Below, piece after piece: positions 36,195-46,563 of a stretch of 64,000 nt of DNA. Origin of the DNA: Podocnemis expansa (Eukaryota; Chordata; Testudines; Podocnemididae); the NCBI GenBank assembly GCA_007922195.1, contig ML681998.1, forward strand, positions 13,369,921 through 13,433,920, in the 5' to 3' direction. Each line of letters begins with the position of its first letter. Position 1 is the first letter of the stretch. The notes beneath the pieces are model-generated. The model was not told the origin of the DNA. It saw only the letters and a list, made by a program, of their open reading frames with translations, and made no database searches. The position numbers and the translations under genes were made by a program.

Positions 36195-36920
36195 AAAAAA
36201 GCAAGGAGTCTTGTTACACTTAGGCTATGTCTACACACACATGGTTATTTCGAAATAAGGATTTCAAAATGAGTTATTTAGAAATAAAGTCCTTATTTTG
36301 AAATAAGTTAATTCGAATTAACAAAATGTTAATTTGAATTAAGGGAAAGCCTGCAATCCAAATAGCTGTTATTTCAGAAGGGATATTTCGAAATAAAGCC
36401 ATTTGGACCTGTTGTTGCAAAATAGTTGTTTCGAAACAACAGTGTTGTTTTGAAACAACAGGTCTAAACGGCGTTATTTTGAAACATCCCTTCCAAAATA
36501 ACGACCGTTTCGAAAACATCAAGGTTTTACTTTTTCGGAATGATGATTCTTATTACAAAAGGACAGGATCCGTCCTTTTGGAATAAGAAAACGACATGCA
36601 GACCTAATTTCTTTTATTTCAAAATAACGAGTGTTATTTTGAAATAAAAGTGCCATGTAGACATACTCTTAAAGGCTAACAGATTTATTTATCACATGAG
36701 CTTCCATGCAAGAAAATCCCACTTTGTCAGCCACTTTGAAAATGGGGGAAACCTACAGCATGAGTTCCCCCATCTTCAAAGTGTCTGACAAAGTGGGATT
36801 TTCTCCCATGAAAGCTCATGTGATAAATAAATCTGCTAGCCTTTAAGTGCCACAGGACTCCTTGTTTTGTTTGTTTGTTTGTTTGTTGCTGAATGAGACT
36901 AACACAGCTGTCGCTTTGGA
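36195..36920 (-). mobile_element. palindromic retroposon, copy 4, with perfect 12-bp TSD
   Basis: Flanked by identical actgtcaaagca (36183-36194 and 36921-36932). On the minus strand it starts 'tccaaagcgacagctgtgtt', passes (CAAA)n and 'caaggagtcctgtggcactt', runs through a left arm of about 125 bp, returns through the complementary arm and ends with a T-run. The distal arm carries a Harbinger-like MITE (36223-36668) at its TTA site. With the MITE removed, the arms pair from 'gtggcactta' to the loop, including 'aatgggggaa/ttcccccat'. Confidence 0.9.
36223..36668. mobile_element. Harbinger-like MITE with TTA TSD
   Basis: Ends GGCTATGTCTACACACACATG and ATGTAGACATACTC are inverted; TTA is on both sides (36220-36222 and 36669-36671). 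Body of 'ttatttcgaaataa' blocks, same subfamily as 46142-46563. Confidence 0.9.
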
Positions 36921-36975
36921 ACTGTCAAAGCAGAGATTAAAATCCAGGCATTCCTGCCCCCAGTACTGTGCTCAT

Positions 36976-37800
36976 ACTCCTAGCCTAAGGGACAGCTTGT
37001 CAGCATTAACACAGCCTATTTTTGCCCCTCAGGCAATATGAAGGAATCAGTTTCTGCATGTGAATAACTAACAAGGCCTGTAATGTCACCTCCACTCAGT
37101 GGAGAAGACCTGCCGGGGAAGGGCAGAGGCCTGTTGGGAGGGATAAGGAAAGAGGCATGACCAAGCTCTGCCATGCTATGTCTGTACACCAGATGCCTCA
37201 GTTAAAGCAACTCATCAAGACCAGGACCAGAGCAGATACCAGGATCAGTAACCAGCTCCTTAACCCCATCCTCACCCCCCTCTCCTCTGCTAAGTGGAGT
37301 TCAGCCACAGAAGTGAATCTGGCTCTAAAACTGAGTAGATAATTCACAGCAAATTCTATTGACAAATTTCACCTCTTTTTCTGATTACTGAACATCTTTA
37401 AGCAATCACAGTTCTCTCAGATTTACTCAGCTTTATTTCACCACTGTCTTTTTTTTAAGTGTCTGGCTTGATGACAAATATTTGCAACTGGATGTCTGTT
37501 GCTGAGCTGCAATTGGTCAGCTAAGTCACATGCTATCACTTCTTTTGCTTGATTAGTTGGAAGTGAAATCACTTTTAGCACAGACACCTGCATGTAATAA
37601 ATTTAAAACGTGGCTCCCGCTAATAGCTATACATACAACTCTGGCGTCACTTTCTGCACATCCATGTCTGTGCCTGTTGAACTCAAACCTTGCTATATTC
37701 ATAGCTCGCAAACACAAAAGGGTCAGGAACATAGTTATAGTCAATTAATTAGAAATTTCAAATGGCTAGCTGCAGAAAACATGCTGCATTATTCACCCCG
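36976..37800. other. no gene recognised
   Basis: No supported coding or RNA gene. Confidence 0.35.
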
Positions 37801-39536
37801 TTACACATTAGACAACATCAGTCTTTGTGTAAGTGTTCTAGTTGTTTCATCGTCATCGTATTCGTCCGTCGGTAACGACGAAGACCATCTAGTCATCCAG
37901 GGGTTAGGGTAGGGGTCCGTGGGTGCGCAATGACTAATCAGACCAATCCGTGCCTGGAAAGTTCTCTGACAATGTGGACAGGGAATGGTGGCGGCTGATG
38001 GTGGTTTGCTGGCATTATCTTTCCTGGCTCGTCTGCGTTGCTCAGCTGCATCAATCCAGTTGGCTTCGCATGTTTCCATGCCCCGATGGACAGCTGAACG
38101 CCACTCTCCTCTGTCCTGGGCTATCAGCTCCCATGTAAAGTGGCTGATACTGAAGGCCTTTAGTGACGCTTTTAAAGTGTCCTTGAAGCGCTTTTTCTGG
38201 CCCCTTGGGAGAGTTTGCCTTGTTGGAGTTCGCCATATAGCAGTTTCTTTGGTAGCCGATGATCTGGCATGCGAGCCACATGACCTGCCCAATGAAGTTG
38301 TACTTGCATCAAGATGGTGTAGATGCTGGGCAGGCCGGCACGAACAAGGATCTCGGTATCTGGGATCCTGTCTTGCCATTTAATGCCAAGAATTTTTCTA
38401 AGGCAGGTGATATGGAAATGATTTAGTTTTCTTGCATGACATTGGTAGACTGTCCACGTCTCACAGCCATAGAGCAATGTGGAAAGAACTATGGCACGGT
38501 ACACCTTGATCTTTGTCACTGGAGTGATGCCTCTCCTATTCCACACATTCTTGTGGAGTCTGCCAAAGGCAGTACTAGCTTTGGTGAGGCTGGCATTCAC
38601 CTCGTCATCGATGACAACATTTCTGGATAGTGTGCTTCCAAGGTAGGTGAACTTGTCCACCGTGTTCAGACGCTGTCTGTTGATAGTGATGTTGGGTTCA
38701 ACGTAATGCTTTCCTGGGGCGAGCTGATACATTACTTTGGTCTTCTTTGTATTGATAGTAAAGCCGAAGTTTGTGCAGGCCGCAGAAAACCTGTCAGCGA
38801 CGTATTGCATGTCAGCTTCGGAGGCAGTGTTAAGGGCACAGTCATTGGCAAATAAGAAGTCAACAACTGTGTCTGTCATGATCTTAGTTTTAGCTTGAAG
38901 CCTCCTGAGGGTAAAGAGTGAGCCATCAGTAGGATATCTGATGCTGATGCCTATTTTCACGTCTCTGAAGGCATCTGTCAACACAGCGGAAAACATGAGG
39001 CTGAATAGAATGGGAGCAGGAACACAGCCCTGATTCACTCCGTTTGAGACAGAGAATGGTTCAGATGTCTCTCCATTATCATATACTCTGGCCAACATGC
39101 CATTGTGTAGCTGTCGTACAATGGCAATAAATTTTCTGGGACATCCGTATTTCACCATGATCCTCCATAGGCCATCCCTGCTGACTGTGTCAAACGCCTT
39201 GGTCAAATCGACATAGATGAAGTATAGGTCAACATTTTGTTCCTGACACTTCTCTTGAAGCTGTCTGGCAGCAAACACCATGTCGATAGTCCCACGATCT
39301 TCATGGAAGCCACACTGGCTCTCTGGCAGGAGACCTTGCTCAAGGTGTGCAGTGAGGCGGTTGAGTAGAACTCTGGCCAGAATCTTGCCAGCGATGGATA
39401 GCAGAGAAATTCCACGATGGTTGTTGCAGACCTGACGATTTCCTGTACGCTTGTAGAGATGTATTATGGAAGCATCTTTGAAATCTTGTGGGACTGTCTC
39501 TAGTTGTTTACTGAAGTATGAAAGACTCTTTATCAA
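37801..39536 (-). pseudogene. non-CR1 LINE reverse transcriptase, 5'-truncated
   Basis: A 454-residue open frame (39536-38172) is a non-LTR reverse transcriptase. Motifs in order: KDASIIHLYKRTGNRQ near residue 20, HRGISLLSIAGKILARVLLNR near 40-60, the first catalytic Asp in YVDLTKAFDTVSR (110), NGVNQGC (165-171), and the YXDD-equivalent box reading F-A-N-D (229-232), where the first Asp should be. The thumb region includes KFTYLGSTLSRNV and LLYGCETWTVY. After a frameshift near 38205 the protein continues in another frame to 37801 (KKRFKDTLKASLKAF) and ends in a C-terminal zinc-finger-like CPHCQRTFQARIGLISH whose last His is lost. No endonuclease upstream. It resembles ORFs often labelled 'endonuclease-reverse transcriptase' and is clearly not CR1; the exact clade is uncertain. 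The element is catalytically dead. Confidence 0.9.
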
Positions 39537-39740
39537 TATTCATTACTGCTATGATATTGCTTAGAGTAAGATACTTTGCAAGCTATCATTAACAGAGAAA
39601 TATCAATTGTTTCTTCTGAGATCTCACAATAAAGAGCCACTTATCTTTACCCTGAAGTCACAAAAATATTTCCCCAGCCTCTGCTTTCTATGACTGCTTT
39701 GAATATGTGGAGAGAATGGAGCAATTACACTATGCAAGTT

Positions 39741-40403
39741 CCAAAGGGGTAGCCATGTTAGTCTAGTTCAGCAAAACAAGCAAGGTGTCCTGTGGCACTT
39801 AGGCTATGTCCACACCTAGCTGGTTAAATCGATTTAAGTTAAATCAATATAAGCTAAATAGATATAAAATCATTAAATCGATTTAAGCTAAGTCGATTTA
39901 ACAGGTCCACACCAAAAAACCCCAAATCAAACTAGCATGTCCGGACACAGGACTTGCTAGATCAATTCTGGGGAGAGGCACCCTGGGAGGAGGAAGGGAA
40001 CTGATGCTGGAATCAATTTAAACAGTTATTTTGAAATAACACGTCCGAACGGTGTTATTTTGAAACAACTGTTTCAATTTAAGCAATGTTTCGATTTAAA
40101 ACCAGGTTTTATGGAATCGCTCTAACTTTCCCTGAATTGAAATAAAGGAGCTCCTTATTTCGATTCAAGAAAAACGTTGTGCGGACATAAACTCTTTTAG
40201 ATTGAAATAACTGGCATTATTTCGATCTAAAAGCTGCATGTGGACATACCCTTAAAGACTAACAAATTTATTTATTGCATGAACTTTCATGGGAGAAAAT
40301 CATACTTCTTCAACGCATCTGACAAAGTTGGATTTTCTCCCACGAAAGCTCATGCGATAAACAAATTTGTCAGTCTTTAAGTGCCACAGGACGCCTTGCT
40401 TAG
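39741..40403 (+). mobile_element. palindromic retroposon, copy 5, with 10-bp TSD
   Basis: Flanked by identical tatgcaagtt (39731-39740 and 40404-40413). Starts 'ccaaaggggtagccatgtta', passes 'ttcagcaaaacaagcaaggt', then the arm 'gtcctgtggcactta' (split by a MITE) and 'aagactaacaaatttattta', loop 'gcatctgac', and the complementary arm ending 'ccacaggacgccttgctt'. Arms are about 90 bp once the MITE is removed. Confidence 0.9.
39802..40251. mobile_element. Harbinger-like MITE with TTA TSD
   Basis: Ends GGCTATGTCCACACCTAGC and GCATGTGGACATACCC are inverted; TTA is on both sides (39799-39801 and 40252-40254). 'ttaaatcgattta' blocks relate it to the 4972-6052 element. No ORF. Confidence 0.9.
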
Positions 40404-40413
40404 TATGCAAGTT

Positions 40414-43400
40414 GTTGCAAGTTAGGTTAGATAATAACTACAGTAGTATTCAGAAAAAGCCAGTATGCCTAATGCATTAGCATTTGATTTATTAATTGAT
40501 ATGCACCATCAATGTGTACTTGCCCTGAGGAGTTTATGATGTGTATGGCCACAATCCTGCAATTGTTTCCACCTGAGTTGAACCATGCAGCCACATGCAA
40601 CAGTCCAGGTTGTAGATTAGAGCCTACCTGCATAGCTGGTTAATAAAAAGCTTTTAATTCCAAAAAACTAAGAGTTTCCATTCAGTTAAAAATTTTCACC
40701 TATCATGTTTGTTTTTAACAAAAAATATCTAAATGTCTTTCAAAATAAAATGAAAAATGTGACTTTGTTACTAAAAAAATAAAACATTTCAAATGTTTGA
40801 GATTTCCCCCCTCTTTCTTGCACTTTTTAAACTTTTGCTTTAAATTTTTGCAGGGATGGACATGGGAAGAGAAGATTTCAAGAAGTGAGAGAAAGTGGGA
40901 TTTTTGTCTCACCATGTTGCATGAAAATTTCCCCTTCCAAGATATAGCTTTTTTCATTTGAAGTTTTGTCAAAAGCAAACAATTTCAATAATGACATTTT
41001 TTATTTTTTTTAAAAATTGTTCTCATCAAACCTGTTTTTCTAATGAAAGAATTTTTTCATCTTAAGAGATTTTGATCAGTTCTACTTAAAAAAAAGAGAC
41101 TCTGTAAAAAGTCAAAATGCATTAGGAAAGCAGGTCTTTTTAACTTGTGAGGTTACAATTTTTTTTAGCAACATCATTTTCTCATGATGCTGTGGGGGGA
41201 GAAATCTGAGTGACATCAGCTAATGTTGGCAACATGTTGAACAAAACTCATCTTTAGTAGTGATTTGAATTAGGAGAGATTTGGGGACTGCCACACAGGA
41301 AGTGAAGGGTCAGTCTATGTGTGTGGTGAGTATGGAAAAAGACAAAACTGGACGTGGGAGAAGAAATAGAAGTTGAAAAGATGGATGTCATTGGCAGAGC
41401 AAAGAAGAATGCAGAAAGAAAAATATGCAAGAAATAAGCAGGAAAGGAGGTGTCTGGGGCTTGGAAGGCCAAGAAGAGCACTTTAGTATTAATACAGTGT
41501 GCAAATAAGAGCAAGAGGAGGGAGTAGAAGCAGAGGCGGACCATCCCCCACGAGTGGGCCTCACACTGGTGGGCCTCTGTCCTCCACCAGGAGGCCGGCA
41601 CTGGGATGAGGCTGGGGCCAGAGGCTGGCTGTGGTTGACCAGCCAGGTTGCGGCTGGCCCGCCCCACCCACAGGGGTGGACCAGCTGGGAGTTGAGAGCC
41701 TGGCCTCTGGGCTGATGTATCCAATTCCCAGTGCCAGACCAGCCAGTGCAGGGATAGAGTGGGAGCTCAGAACCTGGGCTCTTGCATTCTGCTCCCCTCC
41801 TCAGTGACATCAGGGTGAAGGTCCCCCATACTGTGGTAGTCCCCTGGGCATGAGCTCCATTGCCCCATGCTGTTATCCACCCCTGAGCAGAAGACACAGT
41901 CTGCCCAGTGGGTGAGGAACATAATTATAGCAGCTGCATTTTGGCTGGAGTGGTGCAACAGGGGGAAGTTGGGGGAGCAAAGAGGAGGTCATCAGACCAT
42001 CAAAAGATGACCAGAAAGGCCTGGCTCACAGGATGTGAAGAGCCTACAATGGCTTTATTATTTCAAAGGGCTCATGAATTACTCTGAACATTAGCAATTG
42101 AAGCCATAGAAGAAATCTCATACACAGCCCACTTCTGACTGGCATGACACATAGGATGGTGACTACTGCAGCCTAAGGCTCAGGTCTAAAGAAGAGCACT
42201 TATTTGTTGGGATATCTCTCTTGTTCATGTAGGTAGGGCATGTACAGGCTCACACTGCAAGGAAGGCAGTAAGGATCCTCCCCCAGCTTCCATGGTCCAC
42301 ATAAGAACCCCAAGATTGCCATCCTTACATTCAGCAAGGCACACGGCTGCTACCCAAATGCTCACCACAGAGCAGCATCCCAAATGGGTTGGGGAGCAGG
42401 TGGAGCACTGTGCTCTTCCCCTAGACCAGGGCTCGGGAGTGTGTTCTGAACAGGACAAAATAGTGCAGCAGTTGTGCCTTCCGCCATGTCCTGTGGAGCT
42501 ATAGGAGACATCCTGCTTCTCTGAGGCACTCCACGCTGCCTCCCAGAGCTATGGTCCAAGCACAATCTAGCCCTACAGCAATCAGCTCCTTTTCTGCTCT
42601 CAGCAGCAGATGCCTGAGCTGTTGCCACCAACCCAAGGACTGTGCTTTCACTTACAGCACATTCTGCACAAAACACAGCTTGGTCTGATGTGTTTGCACA
42701 GTCTGACCAGCAAACATGCGTTTTAGTGTCCAGCATTAACAGCAAATGCCATTCTGGCTGTGCCCTACAGTTGATGCTTAAGGGGTGCTCAGTTTTGCCC
42801 AGTGCTGTGAGAGCAGTAAACTATGTGTGATCATTAACTGATTCTAAATATCAGAAATGGCCTGTCTTTCATGTCCTCTCCCTCTTTTGCCAGAATTCAG
42901 ACCAGATCCTTGCCTTCCAAATTGGTAGCAGGCATTCAGTTGGAGAACTGTGTTTCCCTTTGAATTTCGGCCATTGCATCGTACTACATCCTGTTTCATT
43001 ATGTCATATTATATCAGCACCAAACTTGACACTGCCCCAAGCAAATGAGCTTTGAATGTCAACATTTGTATGGCTCCACCCAAAACAAGAGATCTCTTGG
43101 TATAATGGGTAAGAACTGATGACCTACATATCTTTGGAAAACTTGATGTGATATAGCCCAAAAGACTTATAATCAATGACAAGTGAAACATCATATTGAC
43201 GTTAGCATGCACAGACACAGGAGATTTTCATGATGAAACTCATGATAATATCCTGACAGTGAAGAAAGCTGAAGAAAGAAATAGCTGTATAAACAGATAC
43301 ATTTGCATCATCAAACTGTATGTTTCATTTGTAACAGCATGTTGTCTACATTTTTTTTCATGGTAGTATAACTTTTAAGCATGGTAGAAGCCTGCCGTTG

Positions 43401-44804
43401 AGAGCACAGTGTGATTCTCGATCAATACCAGATGGATCAATATTTAGCCATTCTTAATATTGTACCACTGAGCAATGTGGAAATGGTCAGCAAATTCTCA
43501 TGTGCCATCAAGTGGTTCCTCTGCAACCAGTGTCACAGACTAACCACTAGGACTGGTTAATGGGAGATTAGGGGAATTCCATTTGAACAAACTGCAGCAA
43601 TTTTTTGTTTGGCATTATAATTTCCAAATTTTCAAATTATTCAGAACAACTTAACAAGCCACATTCTGATCACACTCGCTTTATCTCCTAATGGCATTAA
43701 TCTTCTCCAAGAAAGCTCATTATTTTTTAGGAGTTGGAAATCAAAAAATCAAATATACTTCCGAAGGCCATGAGTGCCAAATACCTCCTCTTTCCTTTCT
43801 CCTTTCATTTCAAAATATTTTAGCCAGATTTGCCAGATCTGCTTTATGCTACACAGCTGTACATCCTGTTAGGTTAGTAAGAACTTTGCTTTCATTATTT
43901 TGCAGCAGACCACACACTTTGGTGAGTTCAGGTACATCTCAGTTAAGAGGCCCATGGGACCTTAGTATAAAAGAATGAAAAGGGACAGTGACTGAACAGT
44001 ATTTAACAGGAGTAACAAAATGCTAGCCCTCATTAATGAAAATGATTTAGAATCTGCTTGAGGTTCTTCTTGTTACATGCTGCCAAAGTGTTACAGGAAG
44101 ATACATTAAAGAATTCCAGTTTCAGATGATAATGTTAACTTGCTTTACACTAAAATAGAACATTTAAGTAACATTTCAGAGGCCAGTGCATACCTGAAGC
44201 TGATCTGGTAATGAAACAGACCAATTTGTGAATCTGTTCATTAATTATAAACTCAGATTCAATTCACTGCTGTTCCAAAGCCTGTACTGAGTGCAATCTG
44301 TGAAATGATTCATGAGGGTTTTCAGAATCTGCAAACAAGCTGTAAGCTGTGACCATGTTTTCCTATTTGTGTGTATGCTGCCTATCAGAATAGAGCCCCA
44401 ATTTCATCAGAAGCCTCTGGGCACTACCACAGAACAAATAATAAATATAAACAATGGAACCAATTAATTTATAATTACTCATACCAGAAAAAATATGTAC
44501 TCTGAAAAGTATCACAGCTGTTCCCTGCTTGTGGAATCAACTGCAGTAAACAAACAGGATCCTGCATAGAATATCCACTGCCTGGCTTGATTATTAGTTT
44601 TGTATCTGATTACACACTTGATACCTATATCTCAGTAAAAGATCAAAGTCTGGAGATTTCATTAAAAGTCATTAGAGTAGTATAATATCATTTGCACTGT
44701 GGTGGCAACAAGTGACCCCAACCAAGACTGGGAATCTCTTGTGCTGAAGAGTACAGCCCTGAAGAGTTTCATAGGTGAAACTAAATAGGTGAAAGGAAGT
44801 ACTG
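40414..44804. other. about 4.4 kb without recognised genes
   Basis: No exon, RNA gene or clear mobile element could be supported. The frames at 41254-41897 and 42362-42745 are overlapping, Ser/Pro/Gln-rich and unlike any family I know. Confidence 0.35.
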
Positions 44805-45090
44805 TAATCCCCATTTTACAGATGGGGAATTGAGACAAAGATACTAAAGTCTTTAGGCCCTAAAGAGGCAATAGGCTCCTAGTGAGATTGTCAAAAAACC
44901 TAGGCATTGAACTCCCACTGCATTTGCAATCAATCCCACTAGGAACCTCGCTGCACCTTTAGGTGCCTTAAAATCTTTAAAAATCTGGCCCTATCTGATT
45001 TTACCAAGGTCACATACAGCTGGAAATTGAAAACAGAGTTGGGCATTGAAATCAGACCTCCTGAGTTCCAACAGAGCCTAAACCACAAGA
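44805..45090 (+). mobile_element. MIR-like SINE with an internal insertion
   Basis: 'ccccattttacagatgggga' at 44811-44830 is the diagnostic MIR block; 'accaaggtcacatacagctg' near 45004 continues it. About 150 bp of another old repeat ('ggctcctagtgagatt... aaaatctggccc') lies between. Confidence 0.7.
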
Positions 45091-45688
45091 ACATCATTCC
45101 TCTCCCTTCTCCTTCCAACACCCCTCCATAAGACTAAACAAAATTCCTTGGAGATGAAAAAATTGGTGGACTCTTAATTAACTGCTCAGAGACTGGTTTT
45201 GCAGGGTGAAAATACTCCTAAGGGTCCTTTCATGACACAGGGGCAAGGGTCACAGAGGCTGTAGCTAGCCCAATAAAAGTGTGGAAACAGCTTTTTAGGC
45301 GATCTGTCTAGAAAGCTGAGTTGGATAAAATGACCCAAAAATGTTTTCAGATTTCCCGTGTTTTCTTCACACATAGCTAAAACACTTGGGAGAACCATTT
45401 CCAACACTCAGGCAATATTGCATGCTAAAAGAGTGACATATTTTAAATGAATTTATCAGGGAGGGGTAGAGACCAGCCTTTCCCTCTGTCATCTGAGGGA
45501 GAGGCCAAAGTTGGGGGCAGGGGAGAGTGGGCTGTGGAGGTATGGTGCCAAATTTCCTACTGCATAGTGGAATAGTTGGAATGTATTATGGTTTACAATT
45601 GCTTTTATGTCACAAAGAAAAAGGATCTGGAGATATTTGTAAATGTATTATTGAGAGTATCCTGCAATGAGTATATTCCAGCCAACAC
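45091..45688. other. unique sequence
   Basis: Nothing recognisable. Confidence 0.35.
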
Positions 45689-45912
45689 AGAATCATTGAA
45701 TCATAGGGTTAGAAGGGACCTCATGAGGTCATCTAGTCCAACCCCCTGCCAAAACAGCAGGACCACTGCCACTAAATTATCTTAGCCAGGGTTTTGTCTA
45801 ACCGAGCCTTAAATATCTCCAAAGATGGAGATTCCACCACTTTCCTAGGTAGCCCATTCCAGTGCTTAACCATCCTCCTAGTAAGAAAGGTTTTCCTAAC
45901 ATCCAACCTCGA
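45689..45912 (-). mobile_element. CR1 LINE 3' fragment
   Basis: Near-identical in layout to the 3' end of the 16735-18160 copy: 'gggttagaagggacctcatg', 'aggtcatctagtccaacccc' and 'cctaacatccaacctcgac', in minus orientation. Encodes only the last residues of ORF2. Confidence 0.9.
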
Positions 45913-46141
45913 CATGCTTATCTTCATTTCAGTATACTACACCACTAGGGCCCAGGTGCAATCAAACAAATTAGACTTTACCAAAATCCACTTTTTTGGT
46001 CCCTCCATTCTATATCATTAATTCACAAGAAAAAATCTAGGATACTCACACCTCTCAGAAGCTTGAGGCCTCAAAGTGGTTTTCAGACACAAAAATAATT
46101 ATAAAGAATAACAACTAATAAAATATGAAACATCACACTAC

Positions 46142-46563
46142 GGCTATGTCTACACACACATCATTATTTCAAAATAAGGATTTTGAAATGAGTTATTTCG
46201 AAATAAAGTCCTTATTTTGAATAAGTTAATTCGAATTAAGGGAAAGCCTGCTATTGAAACAGCTATTTCAACATGGTTATTTTGAAATAAAGCCGTTTGG
46301 ACATGTTGTTTTGAAACAGTTGTTTCAAAACAATGGTGTTGTTTTGAAATAACATGTCTAAACGGCCTTATTTCGAAATAACCATTTCAAAATAACAGCC
46401 ATTTCGAAACAATCAGAGTTTAACCTGTTTCGAAACAGCAGTTCTTATTTCGAAAGGACAGGATGTGTCCTTTTGAAATAAGAAAACGTCATGTGGACCA
46501 AATATCTTTTATTTAGAAATAACCAGTGTTATTTTGAAATAAAAGTGCTGCGTAGACATACCC
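46142..46563. mobile_element. Harbinger-like MITE, TAC TSD
   Basis: Ends GGCTATGTCTACACACACAT and GCGTAGACATACCC are inverted, flanked by TAC at 46139-46141 and 46564-46566. 'ttatttcgaaataa'-type blocks throughout; same subfamily as 36223-36668. Unlike three others it is not inside the palindromic retroposon. Confidence 0.9.

Larger units (their letters stand above)
36105..36975. mobile_element. MIR-like SINE split by a retroposon
   Basis: The left part (36105-36194: 'tttacggagggtgaaacc', 'ttaagtgacttgacc') and the right part (36933-36975: 'agattaaaatccaggcattc') read as one MIR/CORE-SINE-like sequence when the 36195-36920 insertion and one target copy are removed. Confidence 0.6.

Noticed and set aside
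36847..37041. Small frame beginning in a TTTG microsatellite
   Set aside because: It starts inside the palindromic retroposon and shows no family.
37985..38383. Plus-strand frame antisense to the LINE
   Set aside because: Shadow of the minus-strand reverse-transcriptase ORF.
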